Source: Candidatus Thorarchaeota archaeon (GTDB taxonomy: Archaea; Asgardarchaeota; Thorarchaeia; Thorarchaeales; Thorarchaeaceae). From it: 37,992 nt of DNA. Position numbers and translations under genes: made by a program. Below, one piece after another: positions 8,273-16,693 of this stretch. A model generated the notes under the pieces. The model had not been told where the DNA came from and searched no databases. It saw only the letters and a program-made list of their open reading frames with translations. The stretch is from the NCBI GenBank assembly GCA_016840685.1, contig JAEORX010000014.1:1-37992 (forward strand), in the 5' to 3' direction. How positions within the stretch are numbered: position 1 is the stretch's first letter; each line of letters opens with the position of its first letter.

Positions 8273-9186
8273 GATGGGGAGTGGCTCTCAATGTCAGAAA
8301 TACATTATCAGAAACCTTACGAAAGGCAATGGTTGTGGATACTGACGGTCTTGAGCAGATATGGGTAACAGACTTTCCAACCATCAGGTATGCACCAGCA
8401 GTGGCAGCTGCAATCGCGGAGAGCACATCTTCATGTAGGATTGGAGTTGGTTTGGTGAGCCCAATTCTCTATTCTACAACCCAGATTGTCCAGTTCATGT
8501 CAACATTGATTGACAGCTTCGGTGAACGCTTTGACTTGCTCCTTGGACCAGGAGATAGGTATGCCCTGACCAATATAGGAGTAATTCAATCTGGAAAACA
8601 GGTGGTTGGCCAGACTATTGGTTCACTCGTTAGAATAAGGAATGAACTCAGAGAGGGAGGGTATAGATGTTCAACCTTTCTAGGAGCACAAGGTCCAGCC
8701 ATGATCAGAGGGTCTCTGAAGGCAGACGGGGTACTATTGAATTACTCTGACCTTCAGTTGATCCAATGGGCATTGGACCAGCTCAGAAAGGGAAACCAAC
8801 CCCCAAAGGACTTCCAAATTGGTGTATTTCCACCAACATTTGTTGGAAACTGTCGAGAGTTCGAGAGAGATCAGGGAGTGGCTGTTTCTGCTGCAATGGT
8901 CGCTATTGGTCTCAATAGTACGGTGGCTCGATTGTTTGGTTTTCAGGACCATATTGAGCGGGCAAAACGGATGGTGAAAGAACGAGGAAAAATTAACCTC
9001 GAAGTCATCAAATCACTGGGAGATGAGATTCTGCAGAGATTTGCCTTTTGTGGGACTAGCGATCAACTGATTAATTATACAGAAACTCTCGAGAGACTTG
9101 GTGTTTCTCAGATGGTTTTCGGGCCACCTCAGGGAGTAACGCGAGATGGTGTGGAGGACTTGGTGAAAATCAGAGCAGCTCTGTGA
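8269..9186 (+). CDS. Second, divergent Mer-like LLM-class oxidoreductase
   Basis: A shorter, more divergent paralogue of the preceding protein. It has the same landmarks: WVTDFPTIRYAP near residue 31, RFDLLLGPGDR about 87, FLGAQGPAMIRGSLKADGVL about 141, and a C-terminal GVSQMVFGPPQG. The start ATG shares four bases with the upstream stop (ATGA), so translation is coupled and a paired or heteromeric enzyme is possible. At 305 residues it has lost part of the insertion between barrel strands seen in its partner. Substrate unknown. The gene ends 6 bases before the convergent regulator gene. Confidence 0.8.
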   Translation: MRWGVALNVRNTLSETLRKAMVVDTDGLEQIWVTDFPTIRYAPAVAAAIAESTSSCRIGVGLVSPILYSTTQIVQFMSTLIDSFGERFDLLLGPGDRYALTNIGVIQSGKQVVGQTIGSLVRIRNELREGGYRCSTFLGAQGPAMIRGSLKADGVLLNYSDLQLIQWALDQLRKGNQPPKDFQIGVFPPTFVGNCREFERDQGVAVSAAMVAIGLNSTVARLFGFQDHIERAKRMVKERGKINLEVIKSLGDEILQRFAFCGTSDQLINYTETLERLGVSQMVFGPPQGVTRDGVEDLVKIRAAL

Positions 9187-9191
9187 TTTTG

Positions 9192-10643
9192 TCATGGTGG
9201 AAGATATTGGCTGAGATCTACCTCTTCTGGACTCACATTCCAAACTCCACCATCATATTCCCAATTTCGGGTTAAATCGATGGTAGATCTCGAACCACTC
9301 TGACTGATAGTCATGATTGGTTGTACAACATCAACCCCACTCATCTGTTGGAGAGCTCGAAACACCTGATAATACTCTACCTGGTGATTTGCAGGTACAC
9401 TTGTCCAGACAATGATGCCACGGGGCGAGAGATAGTACATTGTCCAGGGAAACGTGACAATCGTCGAGAGAATGCGGTCTCTCCATGCTTCGTTGCATAC
9501 AATTTCAAAGCAGAAGTTCGAGGTCAGACCAAGTCCAGAAACTAAAACATAAGGAAGAATGAGTGAGCGGTTGTTGAGCTTGTGAATGACCTGAGCTACT
9601 CGCCGGGCATCAATATCCCACCCTAGTGTGGATAGGTTCATACTGATTTTACTTGGCGGTGCTCTAACATTCAGTTGCATCTGCGCTCCAACAGCCAGTT
9701 CACTTGCGCCAAACTCAGGTTGCATACCCTTGCAGATCAACAAGACTGGTAGTTTGTCGATATCATGAGCGGGATCTTCAAATGGAGAATCTACAACCTC
9801 AGCAAGCCTCCAAGTTCCATCCTCAAACAAGGAGAGGTTTGATCGTGCCCCTGAACCTTTCTGATAGTGGAGGCTTGAGTAGTCAAAGTATGTCTTTGAA
9901 ACAGACCTGATTGAATCATGAAAGGCAGCTAGATTTCGATCGATGTTCGGTATCATAAAACTTGCATATCCAAGATCAGTCATTGTCGTCTTTAGAAGGC
10001 TCTTTGTGAACCCATAATTCGAAAAGCCTTGTTCTACCTCGGCCCAGTCGATATCATCTCGAAGTGTGAAAAAAAGCATCACGGACTGAATGTTGAATGC
10101 AGTATAATCCAATATTGCACTGAACCTTACAAGATGACGGTCACGAAGTCGGTCTAGGGATCTGGCAATGGTTCGAGGCGCCATCTGTAGGATTTCTGAA
10201 GCGTTTACCAAGGAGATAGTTGGATTGATTGCGAGAACCTTGAGAACATCAAAGTCAGTTTTTGTGATGGGAGTTTCCTCCATAAGAAAAGCAAACGTAT
10301 AAGCAGACCTTACAGAGTCTCTTGTTAATAGGTTGAACTTACTTAGAGTCTTTAGGTTCTCTATGACCTTATTTTTGAATCCTTCATTGATAGGAACAAT
10401 GGTCGGATTAGTTGGATAGGACACATACTCTGGATTCGACTTCAGGTTCTCAACAGCTTCCAAGGCATCATCCATTGAAACTGAACCTGCACAGATTCCC
10501 AGATAGATTCTCATCGCATCCAGATAGAATTGCACTGAGGGCTCGTTGACTTCTGGAAACAGGTCATCATACGGCGTCTCTATGTCAATTGGTTTGTTCT
10601 TGCGGGAAGGTGAGTCTTTTAGTCCCATACGAATGTTATCCAA
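9192..10643 (-). CDS. Large winged-helix transcriptional regulator (Lrp/MarR-like HTH), downstream of a pair
   Basis: A 483-residue protein with one clear helix-turn-helix at about 131-175. The segment DFDVLKVLAINPTISLVNAS is followed by ILQMAPRTIARSLDRLRDRH, which reads as a helix pair and recognition helix, then a wing (LVRFSAILDY). The remaining 300 residues show alternating strands and helices that may repeat a ligand-binding or ACT-like module; I do not recognise them. Start TTG at 10643 just after AAAGGA, or ATG at 10628. It begins 7 bases after the stop of the second regulator gene, so the two form an operon. Possible targets include its own promoter or the adjacent Mer-like genes; nothing in the sequence proves this. 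Confidence 0.65.
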   Translation of the reverse strand: MDNIRMGLKDSPSRKNKPIDIETPYDDLFPEVNEPSVQFYLDAMRIYLGICAGSVSMDDALEAVENLKSNPEYVSYPTNPTIVPINEGFKNKVIENLKTLSKFNLLTRDSVRSAYTFAFLMEETPITKTDFDVLKVLAINPTISLVNASEILQMAPRTIARSLDRLRDRHLVRFSAILDYTAFNIQSVMLFFTLRDDIDWAEVEQGFSNYGFTKSLLKTTMTDLGYASFMIPNIDRNLAAFHDSIRSVSKTYFDYSSLHYQKGSGARSNLSLFEDGTWRLAEVVDSPFEDPAHDIDKLPVLLICKGMQPEFGASELAVGAQMQLNVRAPPSKISMNLSTLGWDIDARRVAQVIHKLNNRSLILPYVLVSGLGLTSNFCFEIVCNEAWRDRILSTIVTFPWTMYYLSPRGIIVWTSVPANHQVEYYQVFRALQQMSGVDVVQPIMTISQSGSRSTIDLTRNWEYDGGVWNVSPEEVDLSQYLPP

Positions 10644-10649
10644 TTCCTT

Positions 10650-11759
10650 TCAACGCCGACGTTTATAATCTCTAGAGGATGTGCGTGATGTAATTGATGA
10701 CAGCACACTCTCAAGTCCTTTTCCAATCTCATTACGGTCTGCTATAAATGTGCATATCTCTGAAGTGTTACCTGCAAGATTAGTAAGAATTTGTGTCATG
10801 GTCAACCAGTCTACAGTTTTTGGGGCTTCCAAGTCAAGTACCGTCAATAGGGAGCCTGAAACCACCCGAGCTTTAGGAAAAGTGCTTGCCTGTGCATGAA
10901 GCACTCGTGAGAGTGGAGACTTCTCATCTTCGGTTTTGATACAGACAATAAGTTTCTGTGGAAGTCCAATATTGGTGAGATTGACATATGGAAGAGCTGT
11001 GTTTCTCCGTATTGATGCAATCCATCGTCTTAGTGTTCTTCCTGCATGAGGTTCAAGACCTAAATCAGTGAATCTTCGTGCAAGTCCAGTTGCTGTCATG
11101 AAATAGTCAGATTCAATTGCGGCAGCTGTTATGATCTCCTCTTCCACGAGATTGGCCCCTTTACTTTGTTCAACGGTGGCTACAGCGGGGAGTACGTCAA
11201 CATACCCCTTTGCTGCATCAATGGTGGCAAGAAGCCTGAAGTCATGGCTGAAGGACCAGCTGGTACCATTGAAAAGAGCCAAGTTCAAGTGGTGAGAGAT
11301 ACTTTTAGCTTCACCAGACTTAATGATGAGGCTATATGGCCGTTTCCTAAATCGATCAAGTTGTTTCAGAAACCATGAGTATCTCTGATCAAGTGGCATG
11401 ATTGCCTCGAAATATAGCACCTCACCCAAGGTCGATGACATGATAGATTTGGTCATTCTTGTCACAAGAGGATTGGATTTCAACCATCGAGAGAACTTTG
11501 TTAACACATCAGATACTCCTGTAGCCTCAGCCCAACCAAATACAAGGCGAAGTCCAAATTGACCATAATCCATGTTCCCACGAATAGAAAGTCCGTATTC
11601 ATCCTCAAGTTTCTTCCAGAGCTGATTTATAGCAGACCTTGTCACCCCAAGTTCGTGAGCCAGTGCGGATTGCCTCAGCGATGGAGCAATTGCAAGTCTA
11701 TTCAGCAACCGCAGTTCACTTCGACCAAGAGGATTGGATATTGTCACGAGATTACCCAA
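10650..11759 (-). CDS. Winged-helix regulator, upstream partner of the 9.2-10.6 kb regulator
   Basis: A 369-residue protein with an N-terminal helix-turn-helix at about 14-52 (RSELRLLNRLAIAPSLRQSA then LAHELGVTRSAINQLWKKLE) followed by a wing (YGLSIRGNMDYG). A second possible DNA-binding segment lies at about 224-248 (YFMTATGLARRFTDLG). The remaining part is mixed alpha/beta without recognisable signature. TTG start at 11759 with no ribosome binding site; a GTG four codons later is an alternative. A leaderless message is possible. It heads a two-gene operon with the other large regulator. Architecture similar to its partner, but I could not align them convincingly by eye. Confidence 0.65.
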   Translation of the reverse strand: MGNLVTISNPLGRSELRLLNRLAIAPSLRQSALAHELGVTRSAINQLWKKLEDEYGLSIRGNMDYGQFGLRLVFGWAEATGVSDVLTKFSRWLKSNPLVTRMTKSIMSSTLGEVLYFEAIMPLDQRYSWFLKQLDRFRKRPYSLIIKSGEAKSISHHLNLALFNGTSWSFSHDFRLLATIDAAKGYVDVLPAVATVEQSKGANLVEEEIITAAAIESDYFMTATGLARRFTDLGLEPHAGRTLRRWIASIRRNTALPYVNLTNIGLPQKLIVCIKTEDEKSPLSRVLHAQASTFPKARVVSGSLLTVLDLEAPKTVDWLTMTQILTNLAGNTSEICTFIADRNEIGKGLESVLSSITSRTSSRDYKRRR

Positions 11760-12038
11760 GTATTATGGCCAATTGTTTAGTTATGAATGTGGCGTTAGTC
11801 CAGTTTGTATTGATACCGTACTAGTTTGAGTGAGATTTTTTGATGATATTCTCAATAATGCCCAGAAATAGTGCTAAGAGCCTTACTAGAAGTGGTTCTC
11901 TGCGCAACACTCCCTTATTATATCAGTTTCCTAATCATTCTCTTGGATTCACACTGCAGACTGAGCTCAGAAGTTAGGTAACACTGACTTTGTCAGTCGT
12001 ATCTATCTTCCTAGTTAGTCTAAGGTAGGTGACCAGCT
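11760..12038. other. Intergenic region upstream of the regulator operon, no gene seen
   Basis: This holds the promoter region of the minus-strand regulator operon and the approach to the micro-ORF cluster on the plus strand. No reading frame with a ribosome binding site, no tRNA-like cloverleaf and no strong inverted repeat was found. Confidence 0.5.
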
Positions 12039-12131
12039 ATGAAACGAAAGCCCATAGCAAACACTTGCTATAGAGTATCAAGTGAATCCACCATATCAAC
12101 TACCAGCGACGAAGGAGGTGAAGACGATTAG
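12039..12131 (+). CDS. Candidate 30-residue microprotein with basic start and acidic end
   Basis: ATG at 12039 is preceded by AGGTGA with 6 bases spacing, the same kind of ribosome binding site seen before confident genes here. The product begins MKRKPIANT, is rich in Ser/Thr in the middle and ends SDEGGEDD. It overlaps another frame (12082-12264) on the same strand, and its 3' end contains the GGAGGTGA that could serve the next frame. Support is only the start signal; codon evidence is too short to judge. Confidence 0.3.
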   Translation: MKRKPIANTCYRVSSESTISTTSDEGGEDD

Positions 12132-12264
12132 CACTGACCGGATGAGGACTCTATACGAGAGCATGACTAAGAATCGTGCAGCATTGGAGTTGCTATCAAT
12201 CGGTGTTGTGCGCGGCATTTCTACTGTTGTGCAGCCGCCATGCGAAGATCCTAGTCCATTCTAG
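12082..12264 (+). CDS. Candidate 36-60-residue small protein carrying an ISTD pattern
   Basis: Open from GTG 12082; internal starts are GTG 12118 and ATG 12142 (40 residues). A strong GGAGGTGA lies at 12115-12122, but no standard start sits at ideal distance from it. The frame contains TISTDRMRTLY, which matches the pattern of the small proteins at 20.2-20.4 kb (S-T-D-x-hydrophobic-x-x-[AL]-Y). The rest has a hydrophobic stretch LELLSIGVVRGISTVV. Real or not, the matching pattern is the reason to list it. Confidence 0.35.
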   Translation: MNPPYQLPATKEVKTISTDRMRTLYESMTKNRAALELLSIGVVRGISTVVQPPCEDPSPF

Positions 12265-12370
12265 TCAACATCAGGTTTGATGACTAGACATAGGTATCGC
12301 AGGCAGGCACGTCAGTTGAAATGAATCGTTGCTGGCACGGTTGGTATGGATTCTTGTCATTCTCTGCAGT

Positions 12371-12597
12371 GTGAGAGTCAAAGAGAGAATCTACAACGAA
12401 GGAGAATTGGACCCCGGAACCATCCCCCAAAAGAACATGGTCTGGGGAAGAATCCAAGGCCGACCTTTGAGATAGAAAAGAGAACTAACAAAAAACGAGG
12501 AGAGAGAAAAAAGAATGCATCCAGAAGTTGGCAAGCCTTTACCTGAACCTTGGTAAGAATGAAAAAAGACGGTAAACCCGTAATGGAGGAAAAATGA
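12371..12597 (+). other. Run of very short frames, possibly a decayed coding region
   Basis: Starting at GTG 12371 a frame encodes 34 residues (with DPGTIPQKNMVWGRIQGR) up to TAG 12473. It then stays in frame for about 26 codons, with an internal ATG 12515 after GAGGAGAG, to TAA 12554. A 12-codon frame from ATG 12559 ends at TGA 12595, in the same frame as the 83-residue frame that follows. Read together, this looks like either tiny separate ORFs or one old gene broken by two stops and a frame change. Confidence 0.3.
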
Positions 12598-12600
12598 AAA

Positions 12601-12852
12601 ATGATACGAACACAAAGAATCGAACCAGTATTCGGAGATATCACCACGCCCGATAACGGACGTGAGGTGGACCCATTCACTGATTCAGAAACTGTCAGAC
12701 TCGTTGCCGTGAACCTCGAGCTAGCAGTAAGAAATCTGATCTTTGCAAATGCTCCACCAGAAACTCTCGTGGTTACAGCGGACATCGGCACACAGAAAAT
12801 CATGGCCATCCCAACAGCGGACGGCGACATTAAGGTGCTAGTGTTCGAGTAG
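12601..12852 (+). CDS. Hypothetical 83-residue protein
   Basis: A balanced, soluble-looking sequence with a predicted helix around TVRLVAVNLELAVRNLIFAN and strands at ETLVVTADI and IKVLVFE, giving a plausible small alpha/beta fold. A GGAGG at 12585-12589 is about 11 bases before ATG 12601. The opposite strand is also open, but its product is biased and unconvincing. No family recognised. It may be the intact 3' part of a longer gene, because the preceding 12 codons lie in the same frame, separated only by TGA. Confidence 0.45.
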   Translation: MIRTQRIEPVFGDITTPDNGREVDPFTDSETVRLVAVNLELAVRNLIFANAPPETLVVTADIGTQKIMAIPTADGDIKVLVFE

Positions 12853-12869
12853 TAGCCACGGTGAATGCA

Positions 12870-12938
12870 ATGGACCCGGCGTATTACCGGGGTCGTCAAG
12901 GCTACCCCGGCGTAGTACAATCAGTACAGCATGTATGA
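12870..12938 (+). CDS. Candidate 22-residue Tyr/Gly-rich microprotein
   Basis: ATG 12870 follows CGGTGA with 5 bases spacing. The product begins MDPAYYRGRQGYPG and ends in a Val/Gln-rich tail. The same DNA contains CCGGGGT (12887-12893) and its perfect complement ACCCCGG (12904-12910), which could form a hairpin. The signal may therefore be RNA structure rather than coding. Confidence 0.28.
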   Translation: MDPAYYRGRQGYPGVVQSVQHV

Positions 12939-12942
12939 AAAG

Positions 12943-12963
12943 TGAGGCCTCTATATAGCCTCA
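12943..12963. promoter_or_regulatory. TATA-like element inside a short inverted repeat upstream of the MFS gene
   Basis: TGAGGC (12943-12948) and GCCTCA (12958-12963) flank CTCTATATA. The TATATA could be the TATA box of the MFS gene at 13078, giving a leader of roughly 95 bases, and the flanking repeat could be a regulator site. Assignment is tentative. Confidence 0.35.
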
Positions 12964-13077
12964 GTAAGTACTTCTACTTGTTCTAATGCCGTTAAGAATT
13001 CAATCCGAAAGCAGACCTGGATGAATCTTAGTTGGAACGGCACTACACATTTCAACCAGTTTGGAGACTAGTGAGTA

Positions 13078-14538
13078 GTGAAAATCATCCAACATTCTGA
13101 AGAAAGGAGCGACTGTGAATTGGCTGATGAACCCTCTAGGCTTGAATGGGACCTTCTCTCTGAGAAAGAAAGACTCAGCCAAATCAGAGAGAAACTCGAT
13201 GATATCGAAGAAAGACTGGTTGAGGTTAGAGAGGACAAGCCAAGCTTGATGATTTCCCTTAGGACAATCTTCTCTTGGCGGAATTATTCTGTTTATCTAG
13301 CAACATCTTGGGTATTCACTGCATTTAGCTATATGGGACTATTTCTCAATCTCTATCTTCTTGAAGAGTTGAGCTGGGATATTTTATTAATTGGAGGAGT
13401 GCTCTCCTTCTCAAGTGCTCTCTCTGCAATATCACGTTTTGTGGGAGGCTATGTTGGTGATGTTTCTAACAGGAAATATCTCTCAGTCATAGCCATGTTC
13501 ATGATGGCGATTTACAATATAATCATGGGAATTTCTGATGAGTTCACATGGATTTTCATCGCGTTTTTGTTCTTCTCAGCAATGGATATTTTCAAGGGAG
13601 GATCGACTGCATTCATCATGGACAACATTCCCAAAAGGCATGCTGGACTGGGAATATCGCTTTTTAGCGCTGGTGGATTTTTAGGAATAATCACTCTCGG
13701 TGTCTTTGTTATTCTGATACCATCTTTGGGATTTAAAACTAGTCTTCAACTGATGTTCTTGACTGGGGGTCTGTTCTTGGTCATCTGTACTATCGTGAGA
13801 TCTTTGTTTCTTGAAGGAAGTGTTCCAGAGAACAAACGAAAGGGCGTATCACTCTTCCGTGACTTCATTCAGGAAAACAAGAGAGCTACAGAGCTGCTTT
13901 TCAAAGCGGTTCCCGGCATGATTGCCATTGTCGTACTCGACTCACTGAGTGATTCGCTATTCAGATTTGGTGCTTACATCTACATCTATCAGCAAGTGGG
14001 CATCGAGATAACTGGACTGGCTCTAATGAGCATTGCCACTATTTTAATTTCAGTACCTATGATGCTGGCAACTGGGAGGATGTCTGACAGGAAAGGCGAA
14101 AAGAAAACCGCACTAGTGGTCTATGGCATCATGCCCATCAGCTCATTACTCCTTTTGATTGCACCTATCTTCCCCTTCTGGGCTCCAAACTTCCTACTCA
14201 CTCATGCTGAATCTGTATTCACTGGTCTTAGTGTTATTTTCTCAACACCGTTTCTTGCTATAGTACTCAAATCAGCAAATGACGCTGTTTGGACTGTGTT
14301 AATACTCATAATAATTCAGAAGAACCTCCCAAGGAAAGACACCTCAAAGATACTCAGTGTATTCTGGTTTATTGTCTACCTGCTTGCATCAATTGGACCA
14401 TCGATAGGAGGTTTTGTATTCGAATTCTTGTACCAAGGGTATCTGTTTGTTATTGTGCTTATGATAAACATCATAATACTTGGATGGATTGCAGCCAGGG
14501 GTCTAGTGAAAGACGACGTATTTGACAAAGGCAAATAG
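13078..14538 (+). CDS. MFS transporter with N-terminal coiled-coil extension
   Basis: Integral membrane transporter of about 12 helices (residues ~70-475). The loop after helix 2 carries GGYVGDVSNRKYL, a version of the MFS motif A, and its second-half counterpart is GRMSDRKGEKKTALV about 340. The first 60 residues are soluble and charged, with heptad-like LSEKERLSQIREKLDDIEER, likely a coiled coil or cytoplasmic helix. GTG start at 13078 with GGAGAC about 11 bases upstream. The Nth gene starts 10 bases after its stop, so they are probably cotranscribed. Substrate unknown; drug or metabolite efflux is common for such proteins but is not shown here. Confidence 0.85.
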   Translation: MKIIQHSEERSDCELADEPSRLEWDLLSEKERLSQIREKLDDIEERLVEVREDKPSLMISLRTIFSWRNYSVYLATSWVFTAFSYMGLFLNLYLLEELSWDILLIGGVLSFSSALSAISRFVGGYVGDVSNRKYLSVIAMFMMAIYNIIMGISDEFTWIFIAFLFFSAMDIFKGGSTAFIMDNIPKRHAGLGISLFSAGGFLGIITLGVFVILIPSLGFKTSLQLMFLTGGLFLVICTIVRSLFLEGSVPENKRKGVSLFRDFIQENKRATELLFKAVPGMIAIVVLDSLSDSLFRFGAYIYIYQQVGIEITGLALMSIATILISVPMMLATGRMSDRKGEKKTALVVYGIMPISSLLLLIAPIFPFWAPNFLLTHAESVFTGLSVIFSTPFLAIVLKSANDAVWTVLILIIIQKNLPRKDTSKILSVFWFIVYLLASIGPSIGGFVFEFLYQGYLFVIVLMINIIILGWIAARGLVKDDVFDKGK

Positions 14539-14548
14539 GACGACGAAA

Positions 14549-15193
14549 ATGATGAGTCTAAGCGAGAAGTCAGTAAGGATAGTCAATATTCTTAACAAAA
14601 CCTACCCTGATGCACCTGCCACCTATCTGAACTATCAGAGCCCGTTTCAGATGCTGATAGCGACCATTCTCTCAGCACGTGCGACGGATGCTGGTGTGAA
14701 CAAGGTAACACCTGTGCTCTTTAAAAAGTACCCAACTCCCGACAAGATGGCAGAAGCAGATCCTGATGAGATTGGTAAGGTCATTCGACCACTTGGCGCC
14801 TATAATAAAAAAGCGGGCTACATCATTGGTACTTCTCGATTACTGGTTGACAGGTTCAAAGGAAATGTTCCTCGCACTATGGAAGAGCTCACATCATTTC
14901 CGGGTGTAAGTAGAAAGACTGCAAATGTGATTCTATCAGTCGTATTCGGACTGAGTGAGGGGGTTGTTGTGGATACCCATGTCATGCGTGTGACTCTTCG
15001 TCTCGGATTGAGCGACCATGACCAAAATCCCCAAAAAATAGAGAAGGACCTTATGCAGCTACTTCCACGCAATATATGGAACGACTATGCGAGATTGATC
15101 GGTGCTCATGGTAGACAAACCTGCAAGTCACGGAATCCAAAGTGTAATGCCTGTACCCTGAATATGTTATGCCCATCTGCTAAGCTTGATTGA
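14549..15193 (+). CDS. nth: Endonuclease III (DNA glycosylase/AP lyase)
   Basis: Bifunctional glycosylase/AP lyase for oxidised pyrimidines, with a 4Fe-4S cluster. From ATG 14549, the helix-hairpin-helix FPGVSRKTANV holds the catalytic lysine K123, and VDTHVMRV holds the catalytic aspartate D142. Cluster cysteines C192, C199, C202 and C208 show C-x6-C-x2-C-x5-C spacing. The usual GVGRKTA reads GVSRKTA here. Length 214 is standard. A longer form from TTG 14522 would overlap the transporter; the ATG pair at 14549/14552 is preferred. It shares a probable transcript with the MFS gene. Together with the Mig-like enzyme this gives two HhH-GPD repair proteins in the window. Confidence 0.92.
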   Translation: MMSLSEKSVRIVNILNKTYPDAPATYLNYQSPFQMLIATILSARATDAGVNKVTPVLFKKYPTPDKMAEADPDEIGKVIRPLGAYNKKAGYIIGTSRLLVDRFKGNVPRTMEELTSFPGVSRKTANVILSVVFGLSEGVVVDTHVMRVTLRLGLSDHDQNPQKIEKDLMQLLPRNIWNDYARLIGAHGRQTCKSRNPKCNACTLNMLCPSAKLD

Positions 15194-15280
15194 TGCAATA
15201 GCATTCATCTTCTGTAGGAAACGACTTATCTGTCCTATGAATTCATTCACACTGCATAGCCTTGACAGGTGATTCATCCA

Positions 15281-16591
15281 ATGTTAGATATTCGATTCAT
15301 TCGAGACAACATCGACCTGATCCGAGATAATCTCAAGCTCCGAAGAGACACTGAGAAACTCAAGGAGTTTGACCATCTACTCAATCTTGACGAGCGCACG
15401 AGGGCACTGAAAAGAGATATCCAGGACCTCAGAACTCAGAGGAACAAGCTATCAAGAGAGATTGGTGAACTGAAGAAAGCAGGACAGGATGACTCAAAGC
15501 TTGTCAAGAGAGTGAATGCTGTAAATGCAAGAATCCTCGCTGTCGAAACTGAAACAGCTGAGAACGAACTAGAGATAAAGCGTATCCAGATGAGTATACC
15601 CAATATTCTCCACGAGAGTGTACCGTATGGAGTGGATGAGGAAGACAATGAAGTTGTGAAGGAGTGGGGTGGGAAACCTGAATTCTCATTCGAAGTACAG
15701 AGTCATGTTGACTTGCTTGAAACATTAGATATTGGAGATATCCCTAGGGCGGCAAGACTTGCAGGTTCAAGGTTCTACTATCTGAAGAATGAGCTAGTTC
15801 TGTTAGATATTGCTATGCAACAGATGGCACTCGAGATGCTCATCAAACGGGGGTACAGTCCAGTATATCCCCCATTCATGATGAGAAGGGAACCCTATGA
15901 AGGGGTTACTGATCTCGCAGATTTTGAAAATGTCATGTACAAGATAGAAGGAGAAGACCTCTACCTTATTGCGACCTCTGAACACCCGATGGCGGGAATG
16001 TACATGGGAGAGATTTTCGAACCAACAGACCTTCCCCTCAAACTCGCTGGCGTGAGTGCATGTTTCAGAAAAGAAGCTGGTTCACATGGAAAAGACACCA
16101 AGGGCATCTTCAGGGTGCATCAGTTCAACAAGGTGGAGCAGTTTGTGTTCAGTTTGCCTGAAGACTCGTGGGGCATTCATGAGGAACTCATAAAGAACGA
16201 GGAAGATTTCGTTCAAGCTTTGAAGCTCCCATATCGAATAGTCAATGCATGCACAGGAGAAATTGGCATTGTTGCAGCAAAGAAATACGACCTCGAGTTC
16301 TGGTTTCCAGGACAGCAGAAGTATAGAGAGGGGGGTTCATGCAGTAACTGTACTGCCTATCAAGCAACGAGACTCAACATGAAGTACCGTCTGAAGAAAG
16401 GTGGTACTGAGAAGGCATTTCTCCATACACTAAACAGTACAATGATGGCAAATCCGAGGACTATGGTGGCAATAATCGAGAACTATCAGAGAGAAGATGG
16501 GAGCGTGGAGATACCCAAGGCACTGCACAAGTATCTACCATCTGGAATGAGGGAGATATCACCTCAGGATGGATTAGGTAGGAAGAAGTAG
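15281..16591 (+). CDS. serS: Seryl-tRNA synthetase
   Basis: Class II aminoacyl-tRNA synthetase charging tRNA-Ser. The N-terminal long antiparallel coiled coil (about residues 25-110) is the tRNA-binding arm. The catalytic core has motif 2, ACFRKEAGSHGKDTKGIFRV, around 259, and motif 3, around residue 393, reading PRTMVAIIENYQREDG, the common archaeal/bacterial type (SerS1, not the rare methanogen type). The SCSNC segment before it is typical. ATG 15281 has GGTGA about 9 bases upstream; an in-frame GTG at 15269 overlaps that site and is rejected. 436 residues is normal length. Confidence 0.97.
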   Translation: MLDIRFIRDNIDLIRDNLKLRRDTEKLKEFDHLLNLDERTRALKRDIQDLRTQRNKLSREIGELKKAGQDDSKLVKRVNAVNARILAVETETAENELEIKRIQMSIPNILHESVPYGVDEEDNEVVKEWGGKPEFSFEVQSHVDLLETLDIGDIPRAARLAGSRFYYLKNELVLLDIAMQQMALEMLIKRGYSPVYPPFMMRREPYEGVTDLADFENVMYKIEGEDLYLIATSEHPMAGMYMGEIFEPTDLPLKLAGVSACFRKEAGSHGKDTKGIFRVHQFNKVEQFVFSLPEDSWGIHEELIKNEEDFVQALKLPYRIVNACTGEIGIVAAKKYDLEFWFPGQQKYREGGSCSNCTAYQATRLNMKYRLKKGGTEKAFLHTLNSTMMANPRTMVAIIENYQREDGSVEIPKALHKYLPSGMREISPQDGLGRKK

Positions 16592-16693
16592 GCTATTTTG
16601 GAGAAAGTACTTTGTTATAGCTGGACAAGGAGCTACGAGGTCTATCATCAAGCTTAATACGAGCTTTCATAATGCAAAATTTGGGGAACATCA

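Noticed and set aside
12129-12131. TAG/TGA recoding (pyrrolysine or selenocysteine) in the 12 kb cluster
   Set aside because: In-frame stops at 12473 and 12595 could be read through, but no recoding element or conserved context is visible; decay or separate frames are simpler.
12321-12374. 17-residue frame MNRCWHGWYGF...
   Set aside because: Too short and without a ribosome binding site; Trp content is curious but unsupported.
12346-12546. 66-codon basic plus-strand frame
   Set aside because: Overlaps other frames in the gene-poor stretch, Lys/Arg-rich from purine bias, no proper start signal.
12378-12920. 180-codon minus-strand open frame
   Set aside because: It is opposite the 83-residue frame and the short plus-strand frames, has a Ser/Phe/Leu-biased composition and no ribosome binding site; probably a shadow.
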